64,000 bases of DNA from Flavobacterium ustbae (GCF_003946915.1 NZ_RPOC01000001.1:124001-188000), one strand, 5' to 3'; counted from the first letter of the stretch, positions 49,028 through 58,676 are shown. A program made the numbers and translations. The notes: generated by a model from the sequence alone, not told the origin.

Positions 49028-50122
49028 ATGCAAAAAAACTGGTGGAAAATAGATTCAGAAACTTTGATAGACACGCCTTTTCTGGCGGTGTATGAAGATC
49101 GCGTGCGGCAGAATATCGAAAAACTGATTTCGTATGTAAAAGGCGATACGCAAAAACTTCGTCCGCATATTAAAACACATAAAAACGGTGAGATTCTGGA
49201 ATTGTTCAAAATTTACAATATTAAAAAAGTAAAATGTGCCACAATTGCAGAGGCAGAATTGGCCGCAACACATCAAATTTCGGATATTCTGCTTTCCTAT
49301 CAGCCAGTCGGATTAAAAGCAGAAAGGTATATTTCATTAGTGAAAAAATATCCAGATCTGCATTTTTCTTCGATTGTAGATAATTTAAAAACCGCTCAAA
49401 ATTTAAACGCTTTCGCGAAAGAGAATCAGCTGACTTTAAGTCTTTACTTAGATTTAAATACAGGAATGAATCGAACAGGTTTTCCGCTTTCAGAAAATTG
49501 GATGGATTTAATTGACAAAATTCAGAAATTAGAAAACATCAAATTTGAAGGAATTCACATTTACGACGGACATATAAAAGGAACTGTTGAAGAAAGAAAA
49601 CAAGAAGCTTCAAAAGCTTTTGATTCGATTCAATCGAAAATAAATGAAAATGAAAAAATTGTCGTCGGCGGTTCGAATACTTTCCCTTTTTACGCCGAAC
49701 AAAAAAATGTAGAATGCAGTCCGGGAACTTTTGTTTTTTGGGATTCGAATTATCAAATCAATCTGCCCGAACAAGATTTCAACCCTGCTTTGGTTATAGT
49801 AGGAACTATTATTTCTAAACCAACAAAAAGTACTTTCTGTATTGATATTGGCTATAAAGCTGTTTCATCCGAAAATCCGATTGATAAACGATTAGTGATT
49901 TTAAATGATGAAAATCTGATTCCGATTTCACATTCTGAAGAACATTTGGTTGTCGAAAATAAAGGTGAAAATGACTATCAAATTGGAGATATTATTTATG
50001 CCGAACCTTATCACGTATGCCCGACCGTTGCGCTTTATGATAATGTGGAGGCCGTAAACAAAAAACATCAAATTTATGCGACCTGGCCTGTTGGGGCAAG
50101 AGCGCGTAAAATCAATTTTTAA
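49028..50122 (+). CDS. D-TA family PLP-dependent enzyme (D-threonine aldolase-like)
   Basis: A 364-residue fold-type III PLP enzyme, related to alanine racemase. The PLP lysine lies in LRPHIKTHKNGE (about residues 47-58). DLNTGMNRTGFPL is the family's phosphate-side block, and IYDGHIKGT and NTFPFY-type segments follow. The C-terminal histidine and aspartate region SHSEEHLVV, YHVCPTVALYD holds the metal site of D-threonine aldolases. It probably cleaves or dehydrates D-hydroxy amino acids. The ATG at 49028 replaces an upstream one that overlaps the repeat. It lies 9 bp before the dipeptidase gene. Confidence 0.9.
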   Translation: MQKNWWKIDSETLIDTPFLAVYEDRVRQNIEKLISYVKGDTQKLRPHIKTHKNGEILELFKIYNIKKVKCATIAEAELAATHQISDILLSYQPVGLKAERYISLVKKYPDLHFSSIVDNLKTAQNLNAFAKENQLTLSLYLDLNTGMNRTGFPLSENWMDLIDKIQKLENIKFEGIHIYDGHIKGTVEERKQEASKAFDSIQSKINENEKIVVGGSNTFPFYAEQKNVECSPGTFVFWDSNYQINLPEQDFNPALVIVGTIISKPTKSTFCIDIGYKAVSSENPIDKRLVILNDENLIPISHSEEHLVVENKGENDYQIGDIIYAEPYHVCPTVALYDNVEAVNKKHQIYATWPVGARARKINF

Positions 50123-50131
50123 AACCAAAAT

Positions 50132-51202
50132 ATGTTTATACTAGATGCTCATTTAGACCTCAGCATGAATGCGATGGAATGGAACCGGGATTTAAGAAAT
50201 GATGTTCCTACGCTTCGTCATTTAGAAAAAGGAATGACCGATAAACCGGATCGCGAACGTGCAACGGTTTCTTTTCCTGATCTTCGCCGTGGCAATATCG
50301 GAATTGTGGTCGCCACTCAAATCGCTCGTTTTGTAAAACCAGATAGCATTATTCCAGGATGGAATTCTCCAGAACAAGCTTGGGCGCAGACGCAAGGACA
50401 ATTGGCATGGTACAAAAGCATGGAAGAAGCTGGCGAAATGACGCAGCTTACAGATAAAAATTCGTTACTAAAGCATTTCGATTTATGGAATGATGGAACT
50501 CAAAACGATAAAAAACCAATTGGCTATATTTTGAGTTTAGAAGGCGCTGATTCGTTTGTAGATATTTCGTATTTAGAAAGAGCTTATAATTACGGATTAA
50601 GAGCCGTTGGACCTGCACATTACGGTCCGGGAAGATACGCCAATGGAACCGATGCAACAGGAAAAATGAATGCAAACGGCATCGAATTATTAAAAGAGAT
50701 GGAACGTCTTAATGTAATTTTAGACGCCACACATTTATGCGACGATGCTTTTTGGCAGGCTTTGGATAATTTTAACGGTGCTGTTTGGGCAAGCCACAAC
50801 AATTGCAGAGCTTTAGTAAACCATAATCGTCAATACAGCGACGAAATGATTAAAGCTTTAATCGAAAGAGGCGCTGTTATCGGTGGCGCTTTGGATGCTT
50901 GGATGATGGTTCCGAATTGGGAAAGAGGAGTTTCTGATCCTAAAAAAATGAATTGCAGTCTGGAAACGGCTTTTCAGCACATGGATCATATCTGTCAGAT
51001 TGCCGGAAACGCCAAACATATCGGAATCGGTTCTGATTTGGACGGCGCTTTTGGAACTGAACAATGTCCGTACGATTTAGATACGATTGCAGATTTGCAG
51101 AAATTGGTTCTGATCTTTAAAAATCATGGTTATTCTGACGAAGATTTAAAAGGAATCTTTCATCAAAATTGGATTGACTTTTTAGTGAAAAACTGGGATT
51201 AA
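50132..51202 (+). CDS. Membrane dipeptidase (renal dipeptidase, M19 family)
   Basis: A 356-residue zinc amidohydrolase. Metal ligands are in DAHLDLSMNAM (the HxD pair, residues 6-8), the bridging glutamate in SLEGADSF (about 130), and the histidines in DATHLCDDAF (about 191) and ASHNNCRAL (about 222). IGIGSDLDGAFG holds the last acidic ligand. M19 enzymes cleave dipeptides, often those with a C-terminal D-residue. No signal peptide is seen, so it is likely cytoplasmic. It is coupled to the D-TA-like gene upstream and overlaps the convergent regulator gene by 4 bp. Confidence 0.92.
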   Translation: MFILDAHLDLSMNAMEWNRDLRNDVPTLRHLEKGMTDKPDRERATVSFPDLRRGNIGIVVATQIARFVKPDSIIPGWNSPEQAWAQTQGQLAWYKSMEEAGEMTQLTDKNSLLKHFDLWNDGTQNDKKPIGYILSLEGADSFVDISYLERAYNYGLRAVGPAHYGPGRYANGTDATGKMNANGIELLKEMERLNVILDATHLCDDAFWQALDNFNGAVWASHNNCRALVNHNRQYSDEMIKALIERGAVIGGALDAWMMVPNWERGVSDPKKMNCSLETAFQHMDHICQIAGNAKHIGIGSDLDGAFGTEQCPYDLDTIADLQKLVLIFKNHGYSDEDLKGIFHQNWIDFLVKNWD

Positions 51203-51975
51203 ATGACAACCAAATTCGGAACGTCTTTTTTGTACGGTTTTAGTTTCTCGTCATTTGGTTCCACTTCGGTAATAACGTAATGAATATCGGCTAAATTGGC
51301 AATTTTCATTTTAAGAACAGTATTCAATTTTTCTGTAATTGTTAAAACCGCTGTTTTTCTAGAAGCTTGAATCATTGCTTTTTTAACCTGAACGGTTTCC
51401 CAATCAGAATCAGAATAACCACCGACAACGTCTAAGGCGTTTGTTCCTAAAACCAGAAGATCGGCTTTTATGTTGGCCAATTGCTGAAAAACTTCGCCAC
51501 TCACACACATCTGACTGTACGAAGAAATGCTGCCGCCAATCATAATGGTTTTGATATTCGGTTTATCTAAAAGTTGAACGGCTGTTAAAGCAGTAATAGT
51601 AAAAACAGTCAGATTAAGATCATTTGGAATTAAACGGATGAATTCACGAATAGTGGTTCCTCCGTCAACAACCAAAACCATTCCGTCATGAAGAAGACTA
51701 ACTGCTTTTTGAGCAATAACCTGTTTGGCCTCAACAGCATAAGTCTGATTGGATGAAGAATAGTGATATCCTTTGGTCATGGCACCGCCTTTTACTTTTA
51801 TTAAAAGCGCATCAGCATCCAATTCGTTGATATCACGGCGTACAGTATCTTCTGAAACGCCAAGCTTAGCCGACAGCGTTTCAAAACTTACACGTGTGTG
51901 CAAGTTAATCTCTTTTAGAATATGATTTTTACGTTCTTCTTTACTGTAATTTAAAACTTCATTCTCAGTGCTCAT
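51199..51975 (-). CDS. DeoR/GlpR family transcriptional regulator
   Basis: A 258-residue repressor-type protein. The N-terminal helix-turn-helix VSFETLSAKLGVSEDTVRRD (about 29-48) and the following INELDADALLIKVKGGA are the DeoR signature. The C-terminal effector domain has VVDGGTTIREFIRL, FTITALTAVQLL, MIGGSISSYS and VLGTNALDVVGGYSDSD, as in sugar-phosphate sensors of this family. It is convergent with the dipeptidase gene and is the likely regulator of the gntP-ridA-D-TA-dipeptidase genes; the tandem 20-bp site at 46547 is a candidate operator (inference). Confidence 0.92.
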   Translation of the reverse strand: MSTENEVLNYSKEERKNHILKEINLHTRVSFETLSAKLGVSEDTVRRDINELDADALLIKVKGGAMTKGYHYSSSNQTYAVEAKQVIAQKAVSLLHDGMVLVVDGGTTIREFIRLIPNDLNLTVFTITALTAVQLLDKPNIKTIMIGGSISSYSQMCVSGEVFQQLANIKADLLVLGTNALDVVGGYSDSDWETVQVKKAMIQASRKTAVLTITEKLNTVLKMKIANLADIHYVITEVEPNDEKLKPYKKDVPNLVVI

Positions 51976-52175
51976 GCCGATTGATTTTTTCTATTTACAA
52001 AAATAAACATTTCATTATAATTTTCATCGTAACCAAAGACAGTTTCTCTCAATAAAAAAGGTTTGTAATCCTGTTTTAAAGTTGTTTAACTATCTTTAAG
52101 TTTCTTTACTAAATAGATTGTCTACAATTATTTAAGACATTCGAGATAGCTAGTTAGAGTAGCTTTATTTTTTTG

Positions 52176-52379
52176 CCACTCCCGATAGCTATCGGGATAA
52201 AATCATTCGAAAGGATTTTTTCCTCTTGCAGATCTAGAAGATCATACAGATAATCTTTTTAATCCTTTTAATCTGTGGCTATATTTTAGCACATAGAACT
52301 ATGTGTGAGAAACTAGTTTCTTTCAATCATCTTTTTATAAAAGAAAAATCTATGTTTCTATGTGTTCAAAAAAACATTT
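52176..52379. repeat. Composite repeat region, right flank (inverted copy)
   Basis: Read on the minus strand this repeats the order of the left flank at 48700-49016: ACACATAGAAACATAGATTT, TTTATAAAAAGA, GTTTCTCACACATAG, TATAGCCACAGATTAAAAGG, AAAAAGATTATCTG, TCCTTTCGAATGATTTTATC, TCCCGATAGCTATCGGGA (52181-52202 region) and GTGGCAAAAAAAT. The 454-bp gap 51976-52429 holds nothing else recognised. Confidence 0.8.
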
Positions 52380-52429
52380 TGAATTACGCCCAACGGAGTT
52401 ATTAAATAATTTTTTAAAATTTTTCACTT

Positions 52430-54715
52430 ATGAAAAAATTCGTTTTACTGTTTTTGCTTCTGATTCATTCCATTGGAAATTCACAAAATAAATCAATTAT
52501 TCCTGCACCCAATTTTTATCAATTGACAGGAGACAGTATTCGCATAAACGGAAAAATTCAGGTTGTTTTTAAGAATAATAAATTTAGTTCGAAAGAATTA
52601 AAATCTGCTAAAATTTTTGAGTCGGCTGTCAATTCATTTTCAGATTCTAAAAAATCAAACCTAAAAATTGAGTTCGACACAAGCGAAAAATTCCCCTCAA
52701 AAGAAGCCTATAAAATCAAAATTTCATCGAATAAAATTTTAGTAAGCGGTCAAGAAGAAGGATTATTTTACGCTGTTCAGACATTATTGCAGTTTTTGCC
52801 AAATGATCCTTCCAAAAAAGAGCTAAAATTTCCATGTGTAATCGTTCGAGACCAACCACGATACGGCTACCGCGGTTTGCACCTTGATGTTTGTCGTCAT
52901 TTTTTTGGCGTTGATGTTATAAAAGATTTTATCGCACAAATGTCTAGTTATAAATTAAATACTTTTCATTGGCATTTGACCGACGATCAAGGCTGGCGAA
53001 TTGAGATTAAAAAATATCCAAGACTCACCGAAATTGGTTCAAAAAGAGCGCAGACTTTAGTGGGGAATAAATTTGAAAGATCACCATTTTTTTTCGACGG
53101 AAATCCATACGGAGGATATTATACACAAGAAGAAATTAAGGATGTTGTCAAATTTGCTTCAGCACATTATGTGAATATTATTCCAGAAATCGAAATGCCA
53201 GGACATGCTTCGGCGGCGGTTACGGCTTATCCAAATTTGGCTTGTTTTCCAGATCGAAATTATAAAGTCGTAGAATCTTGGGGTGTTTTTGAAGACGTTT
53301 TTTGCGCTGGAAAAGACGAGACTTTTGCTTTTTTGGAAGATGTTTTAAAAGAGGTGATGACTTTGTTTTCGAGTAATTATATTCACGTCGGTGGAGACGA
53401 ATGTCCAAAAACAAGATGGAAAGTCTGCCCGAACTGCCAAAAAAGAATCAAGGATTTAGGTCTGAAAGATGAACATGAACTGCAAAGTTATTTCATTAAA
53501 AGAATAGAAAAATTCCTAAATGCAAACGGAAGACAAATCTACGGCTGGGACGAAATCCTTGAAGGCGGATTGGCTCCAAATGCAGCAGTTATGTCGTGGC
53601 GTGGCGAATCGGGCGGAATTCATGCTGCAAAATTGAAACACCCCGTTGTCATGACACCAGAAGGAACGGTTTATTTTGATTACAATCAGGGTTATTCGCC
53701 AAACGAACCTTTAACAGTTGGACGATTGAGCACTTTAGAAAAAGTCTATAATTATAATCCAACGCCGGTTGACAGTTTAACGGTTGAAGAACAAAAATAT
53801 ATTATCGGCGTTCAGGCCAATCTTTGGTCGGAATATTTGACAAATCCAGCAAAACTGAATTATATGTTATATCCAAGAGTTTTTGCTTTGGCAGAAATTG
53901 CTTGGACAGAACCTCAAAACAAGGATTACGATTATTTTACTCAAAATCAATTACTATATCATTTAGAAAAATTAGAACAGCAAAAAAGATTGTATAAAGT
54001 TCCAACGCCTTTTGGTGCTGATGAAACGGCTTTAATTGCTTCAACATATATTTTAGATTTAAAACCAACCATCAAAAACGGAAAAATATTCTACACGATT
54101 GACGGATATAATCCTGATGAAACAGCAAATTTGTATCTAAAACCTGTAACGATCAATATTCCAAAAGGCGAATTCAGAATCATCAAAATTATTCAAATCA
54201 GCGAAAGCGGTAAACGAAGTTCGATCAATAAAATTATTATTCGAAATCCTGATTTAAAACCAGCTTTGGCTATTCAGCCGAAGAAAAACGGTTTGCAATA
54301 TGAATATTTCAGAGGAAAATTATTTCAGCAAACACAAGATTTAGAATTGGTAAAACCAACAAACTCTGGAATTTTAGAAGGCAAAATTACTGCTGAAAAA
54401 TGGAAAACGAAATTAGAGCGTTATATCGGTTTAAAATTCAGCGGATACATCTTTATACCAGAAACTGGAAATTATACTTTCTCTACCTTTTCAGATGACG
54501 GATCGAAGCTTTTTATTGATGACGAATTAATTGTAGACAACGACAAAATTCATTGGGCAAACGAAGCTTATGGTGCAGTTAAACTGGAAAAGGGTTTTCA
54601 TAAAATCAATCTCAGTTATTTTGATTTAACTGGCGGAACTATTTTGAACGCTTTTATACAATTAGAAGGAAAAGAAAAAGTAGAAATAAGTGCTTCGCAA
54701 TTGTATTATGAATAG
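52430..54715 (+). CDS. Beta-N-acetylhexosaminidase (GH20) with C-terminal PA14 domain
   Basis: A 761-residue exported glycosidase (signal peptide KFVLLFLLLIHSIGNSQ). It has an N-terminal GH20b domain (about 20-145) and a GH20 catalytic barrel from about 148: RGLHLDVCRHFF, NTFHWHLTDDQGWRIEIKKY (about 178-197) and the catalytic Asp-Glu pair in HVGGDECPKTRW (about 319-330). Then come WDEILEGG and WRGE, FYTIDGYNP (a chitobiase-like beta domain) and a PA14-like domain GYIFIPETGNYTFSTFSDDG with SKLFIDDELIVDND. It removes terminal GlcNAc or GalNAc from glycans or chitin oligomers in the periplasm or outside. It stands alone downstream of the composite repeat. Confidence 0.94.
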   Translation: MKKFVLLFLLLIHSIGNSQNKSIIPAPNFYQLTGDSIRINGKIQVVFKNNKFSSKELKSAKIFESAVNSFSDSKKSNLKIEFDTSEKFPSKEAYKIKISSNKILVSGQEEGLFYAVQTLLQFLPNDPSKKELKFPCVIVRDQPRYGYRGLHLDVCRHFFGVDVIKDFIAQMSSYKLNTFHWHLTDDQGWRIEIKKYPRLTEIGSKRAQTLVGNKFERSPFFFDGNPYGGYYTQEEIKDVVKFASAHYVNIIPEIEMPGHASAAVTAYPNLACFPDRNYKVVESWGVFEDVFCAGKDETFAFLEDVLKEVMTLFSSNYIHVGGDECPKTRWKVCPNCQKRIKDLGLKDEHELQSYFIKRIEKFLNANGRQIYGWDEILEGGLAPNAAVMSWRGESGGIHAAKLKHPVVMTPEGTVYFDYNQGYSPNEPLTVGRLSTLEKVYNYNPTPVDSLTVEEQKYIIGVQANLWSEYLTNPAKLNYMLYPRVFALAEIAWTEPQNKDYDYFTQNQLLYHLEKLEQQKRLYKVPTPFGADETALIASTYILDLKPTIKNGKIFYTIDGYNPDETANLYLKPVTINIPKGEFRIIKIIQISESGKRSSINKIIIRNPDLKPALAIQPKKNGLQYEYFRGKLFQQTQDLELVKPTNSGILEGKITAEKWKTKLERYIGLKFSGYIFIPETGNYTFSTFSDDGSKLFIDDELIVDNDKIHWANEAYGAVKLEKGFHKINLSYFDLTGGTILNAFIQLEGKEKVEISASQLYYE

Positions 54716-54720
54716 AAACA

Positions 54721-54752
54721 AAAAACGCTTCCGTCGTAACGGAAGCGTTTTT
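54721..54752. terminator. Bidirectional terminator between the GH20 gene and sdhB
   Basis: AAAAACGCTTCCGT pairs perfectly with ACGGAAGCGTTTTT around CGTA. It separates the convergent genes. Confidence 0.92.
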
Positions 54753-54773
54753 CAAATATACTAAATTGTATTC

Positions 54774-55520
54774 TTATCCTTTTAAGCTTGCTGCTAAATA
54801 CTCACGGTTCATACGTGCAATATTTTCAAGCGAAATTCCTTTTGGACATTCGATTTCACAAGCTCCTGTATTGGTACAGTTTCCGAAACCTTCTAAATCC
54901 ATTTGGTGAACCATATTTAATACACGGTCAGTTGCTTCAACTTTACCTTGTGGCAATAATGCATATTGAGAAACTTTTGCAGAAACGAATAACATTGCTG
55001 AAGAGTTTTTACAAGTTGCAACACAAGCTCCACAACCAATACAAGCAGCAGCATCAAATGATTTATCTGCGTCGTCTTTTGGAATTGGAATAGTATTCGC
55101 ATCGATTGTATTTCCTGAAGTGTTTACAGAGATAAATCCACCTGCGTGTTGAATTCTATCAAAAGAACTTCTGTCAACCACTAAATCTTTAATTACAGGG
55201 AAAGCTTTTGCTCTAAATGGCTCGATAAAAATTGTATCACCATCTTTAAACATACGCATGTGTAACTGACAAGTCGTTACTCCTCTATCTGGTCCGTGTG
55301 CCTCACCGTTGATGAATAAAGAACACATTCCGCAGATTCCCTCACGACAATCGTGGTCAAATGCTACAGGCTCTTCTCCTTTGTTGATTAGTTCTTCGTT
55401 AAGAACATCAAGCATTTCAAGGAAAGACATATCTGGTTCGATTCCATCGATAGGATATTCTACAATCCCTCCTTTATCTTGGGCGTTTTTCTGACGCCAT
55501 ATTTTTAATGTAAGTTTCAT
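54774..55520 (-). CDS. sdhB: Succinate dehydrogenase/fumarate reductase iron-sulfur subunit
   Basis: A 248-residue subunit that passes electrons from the FAD of SdhA through three Fe-S clusters to quinone. The N-terminal plant-type ferredoxin domain has [20 protein letters not shown] (2Fe-2S). The C-terminal bacterial domain has [20 protein letters not shown] and [20 protein letters not shown], the ligands of the 4Fe-4S and 3Fe-4S clusters. It is a complex II partner of sdhC and sdhA upstream, but a four-helix-bundle gene interrupts the run between sdhA and sdhB. Confidence 0.96.
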   Translation of the reverse strand: MKLTLKIWRQKNAQDKGGIVEYPIDGIEPDMSFLEMLDVLNEELINKGEEPVAFDHDCREGICGMCSLFINGEAHGPDRGVTTCQLHMRMFKDGDTIFIEPFRAKAFPVIKDLVVDRSSFDRIQHAGGFISVNTSGNTIDANTIPIPKDDADKSFDAAACIGCGACVATCKNSSAMLFVSAKVSQYALLPQGKVEATDRVLNMVHQMDLEGFGNCTNTGACEIECPKGISLENIARMNREYLAASLKG

Positions 55521-55526
55521 AATTTT

Positions 55527-55960
55527 GTTATGGGTTATAAGTTAAGAGTTAAAAGTAATAGGGCTACTATTGCATTTTAGTCTTAGCTAAATAATTTATA
55601 TATCCATTTAATATTGCTTTGGTTCTTTCAAACCTTTCTCTAAATTTCTGAAGCAAATCTTCTTCAATATAATTCTCATCTAAAGCAGTTATTACTTGAT
55701 TTAAGGCTTCTGTTAGAGAACCCCTTGCAATTCTGCAGAATTGAATATTTTCTTGATAATGATATCTGCCAAACCCTTCGGCAATATTATCACTAACAGA
55801 TCTAGAAGATCGTTTAAGCTGACTTGTCAAGGCATATTTTTCGTCTATTTGAAATTTCGGAAGAATATTTTGAGAAACAAAGATTCTTAATTCTCGTGCT
55901 GCTTTCCAGCATTCTAAATCTTCGAATGACTTTAAACTCATAACCCTTAACTCTTAACTA
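55527..55960. repeat. Inverted GTTAAGAGTTA repeats flanking the four-helix-bundle gene
   Basis: GTTAAGAGTTA at 55541-55551 and its exact reverse complement TAACTCTTAAC at 55948-55958 bound the gene, with related words GTTATGGGTTATAAG and CATAACCC just beside them. The gene's ATG is next to the right copy. The same words occur at 12725-12837 without a gene. Confidence 0.55.
55567..55941 (-). CDS. Four-helix-bundle protein (23S rRNA intervening-sequence type)
   Basis: A 124-residue protein: FEDLECWKAARELRIFVSQN, LTSQLKRSSRSVSDNIAEGF, GRYHYQENIQFCRIARGSLT, EALNQVITALDENYIEED, the four helices of the IVP/TIGR02436 family. Such genes were first seen in intervening sequences within 23S rRNA genes, but occur scattered in Bacteroidota genomes. 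Function is unknown. Here the gene sits inside the sdhCAB operon, on the same strand as sdhA (21 bp downstream of it in reading order) and 46 bp before sdhB, flanked by inverted repeats. It looks like an inserted unit that has left the operon readable. Confidence 0.88.
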   Translation of the reverse strand: MSLKSFEDLECWKAARELRIFVSQNILPKFQIDEKYALTSQLKRSSRSVSDNIAEGFGRYHYQENIQFCRIARGSLTEALNQVITALDENYIEEDLLQKFRERFERTKAILNGYINYLAKTKMQ

Positions 55961-55962
55961 TT

Positions 55963-57963
55963 TTATTTATAACTTCTTTGAACTAATTTAATGTTTTCGT
56001 AATTCAGAGGTTCTTTGTGCAACACTGCATCACTTGGTTTTCCTTTGTATTCCCAAGCTGCAACGTATGCAAAGTTGTCGTCATCACGAAGTGCTTCTCC
56101 TTCTTCTGTCTGGTATTCCTCACGGAAGTGACCTCCACAAGATTCGTTACGGTGTAAAGCATCTTTCGCGAACAATTCTCCTAATTCTAAGAAATCGGCA
56201 ACACGAGTTGCTTTTTCTAATTCCTGATTAAATTCGTTAGCGCTTCCTGGCACTTTTACATCTCTATAAAACTCTTCACGTAAAGCAGCAATTTCTTCGA
56301 TAGCTTCAGTTAAACCTTTAGCATTACGAGCCATACCTACTTTATTCCACATAATTTTTCCTAATTTTTTGTGGAAATAATCAACTGAATGTTTACCGTT
56401 GTTATTGATGAATTTGTTAATTTGATCAATAACTGCTTTTTCAGCTTCAACAAATTCTGGTAAATCTGTAGAAATTGGTCCCATTTTAATATCTGGAGCT
56501 AAATAATCTCCGATAGTGTATGGTAATACAAAATATCCATCAGCTAAACCTTGCATCAAAGCAGAAGCTCCAAGTCTGTTTGCTCCGTGGTCAGAGAAGT
56601 TAGATTCTCCAATTGAGAAACATCCAGGAATTGTAGTCATTAAGTTATAATCAACCCAAGTTCCACCCATTGTGTAGTGAACCGCTGGGTAAATCATCAT
56701 CGGTGTTGTATAAGGATCTTCATCGACGATTTTGTAATACATCTGGAATAAGTTTCCATATTTACTTTTCACGATTGCAGCTCCTAACTTAGTTACCAAA
56801 GCAACATCTTTATCATCTAGACCTTTTACGTAAGCATCTTCCGTTCCGTAACGTTTGATTGCTGCTGCGAAATCTAAGTAAACTGCTTCACCAGTTTTGT
56901 TAACTCCAAAACCAGCATCACATCTTTCTTTGGCTGCACGAGAAGCAACGTCACGAGGTACAAGGTTACCAAAAGCAGGATATCTTCTTTCTAAGAAATA
57001 ATCTCTTTCTTCTTCAGATAAATCAGTTGCTTTTTTTCTTCCTTCACGAATTGCCTGAGCATCTTCTAATTTTGCAGGAACCCAAATACGACCGTCATTA
57101 CGTAAAGATTCAGACATCAAAGTCAATTTAGACTGGTGATCTCCAGAAACTGGAATACAAGTTGGGTGAATTTGTGTGTAGCAAGGATTTGCGAAGAAAG
57201 CTCCTTTTTTATGAATTTTCCAAGCTGCTGTTGCGTTTGATCCCATAGCATTTGTTGAAAGGAAAAATACGTTTCCGTATCCTCCAGAACCAATCACTAC
57301 CGCGTGAGCAGAATGTCTTTCTATTTCTCCAGTGATTAAGTTACGAGCGATAATACCTCTCGCTTTTCCGTTCACGATTACAATGTCAAGCATTTCGTGA
57401 CGATTGTACATTTTAATTTTTCCACGACCAATCTGACGGTTCATTGCAGAATAAGCTCCTAACAATAATTGCTGTCCAGTTTGTCCTTGTGCGTAGAATG
57501 TACGAGAAACCAAAGTTCCTCCAAAAGAACGGTTGTCCAGAAGTCCACCATATTCACGAGCCAATGGCACCCCTTGAGCCACACATTGGTCGATGATGTT
57601 TGCAGAAACCTCAGCCAAACGGTGAACGTTTGCCTCACGAGCACGGTAGTCACCTCCTTTTACAGTATCGTAGAACAATCTGTAAACCGAGTCACCGTCT
57701 CCTTTATAGTTTTTTGCCGCGTTAATACCTCCTTGTGCAGCAATAGAGTGCGCACGACGTGGAGAATCTTGGAAGCAAAATGCTTTTACGTTATATCCTA
57801 ACTCTGCTAGAGTAGCCGCAGCCGAACCTCCAGCCAAACCTGTACCAACTACGATAATATCAAGATTACGTTTGTTAGCTGGGTTTACTAAATTAATATG
57901 ATCTTTATAATTTGTCCATTTGTCCGCTATAGGACCATTTGGAATTTTTGAATCTAATGCCAT
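55963..57963 (-). CDS. sdhA: Succinate dehydrogenase/fumarate reductase flavoprotein subunit
   Basis: A 666-residue catalytic subunit that oxidises succinate to fumarate with covalently bound FAD. The dinucleotide fold is [20 protein letters not shown] (about 34-53). [20 protein letters not shown] has the histidine of the FAD link region. The active-site segments include [26 protein letters not shown] sequence, [20 protein letters not shown], and [14 protein letters not shown] with the substrate histidine. The length fits the type B enzyme of Bacteroidota with a single cytochrome b subunit. It lies 15 bp after sdhC. Confidence 0.97.
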   Translation of the reverse strand: MALDSKIPNGPIADKWTNYKDHINLVNPANKRNLDIIVVGTGLAGGSAAATLAELGYNVKAFCFQDSPRRAHSIAAQGGINAAKNYKGDGDSVYRLFYDTVKGGDYRAREANVHRLAEVSANIIDQCVAQGVPLAREYGGLLDNRSFGGTLVSRTFYAQGQTGQQLLLGAYSAMNRQIGRGKIKMYNRHEMLDIVIVNGKARGIIARNLITGEIERHSAHAVVIGSGGYGNVFFLSTNAMGSNATAAWKIHKKGAFFANPCYTQIHPTCIPVSGDHQSKLTLMSESLRNDGRIWVPAKLEDAQAIREGRKKATDLSEEERDYFLERRYPAFGNLVPRDVASRAAKERCDAGFGVNKTGEAVYLDFAAAIKRYGTEDAYVKGLDDKDVALVTKLGAAIVKSKYGNLFQMYYKIVDEDPYTTPMMIYPAVHYTMGGTWVDYNLMTTIPGCFSIGESNFSDHGANRLGASALMQGLADGYFVLPYTIGDYLAPDIKMGPISTDLPEFVEAEKAVIDQINKFINNNGKHSVDYFHKKLGKIMWNKVGMARNAKGLTEAIEEIAALREEFYRDVKVPGSANEFNQELEKATRVADFLELGELFAKDALHRNESCGGHFREEYQTEEGEALRDDDNFAYVAAWEYKGKPSDAVLHKEPLNYENIKLVQRSYK

Positions 57964-57978
57964 TATAATTGATATTAA

Positions 57979-58644
57979 TTATTGGTTGAAATGATGAAAT
58001 AATGCGATAATCACAAAAGCTGCTGGTACTACAACTGCAAACCAGTAACCTACTTTTGCTAAAAATCTTGAATATTTATTGTGCATCCCCATTGATTGAA
58101 GAGAAGATGCAAACCCGTGCCATAAGTGAAATCCTAAAAGGATAAAAGAGATACAGTATAATCCTGTACGAACTGGGCTATGAAACTTGTGAACTAACTC
58201 ACCATAATATCTTGTAGCATCTGGAGCTGTTCCTGCTACATATTTATAGCTTAATTCAGGAAACCAGAAATCATAAAAATGCAATACTAAGAATGCCAAA
58301 ATAACCAATCCAGAAATAATCATATTTCTAGAACTCCAAGAAGCGTTTGCAGCTCCGTTGTATTTTGCGTACGAAATTGGTCTTGCTGCGCTGTTTTGAG
58401 CAGTAAGAACAAATCCCATTACGAAGTGCAAAATTACTCCGAATGCCAAAACTGGCTGCATTACATATTGTATTAACGGATTGTAACCCATAAAATGAGA
58501 GACTTCGTTAAAAACGCCTTCGCTCAAAATAGAAATAAAATTTAAGGTAACATGCAGCGTTAAAAACGTGATTAAGAATATTCCCGAAAGCGCCATTGCC
58601 ACTTTCTTTAAGATGGAAGCATTCAACTGTGCAGATTGTGCCAT
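57979..58644 (-). CDS. sdhC: Succinate dehydrogenase cytochrome b subunit
   Basis: A 221-residue integral membrane subunit with five hydrophobic segments, holding the two b hemes and quinone site of type B complex II. Candidate heme-ligand histidines are in LTLHVTLNF, GVILHFVMGF, AFLVLHFYDFW and GFHLWHGFASS. It is the first gene of sdhCA-(four-helix)-B, and a full -33/-7 promoter lies upstream at 58677-58707. The C-terminal ALFHHFNQ is typical. Confidence 0.94.
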   Translation of the reverse strand: MAQSAQLNASILKKVAMALSGIFLITFLTLHVTLNFISILSEGVFNEVSHFMGYNPLIQYVMQPVLAFGVILHFVMGFVLTAQNSAARPISYAKYNGAANASWSSRNMIISGLVILAFLVLHFYDFWFPELSYKYVAGTAPDATRYYGELVHKFHSPVRTGLYCISFILLGFHLWHGFASSLQSMGMHNKYSRFLAKVGYWFAVVVPAAFVIIALFHHFNQ

Positions 58645-58676
58645 AAGTGTTAAGTAGTTTGTTTTAAAAAATTAGA

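Noticed and set aside
48446..52379. Insertion sequence or transposon around the D-amino-acid module
   Set aside because: The flanking inverted repeats are suggestive, but there is no transposase, recombinase or target-site duplication that I can see.
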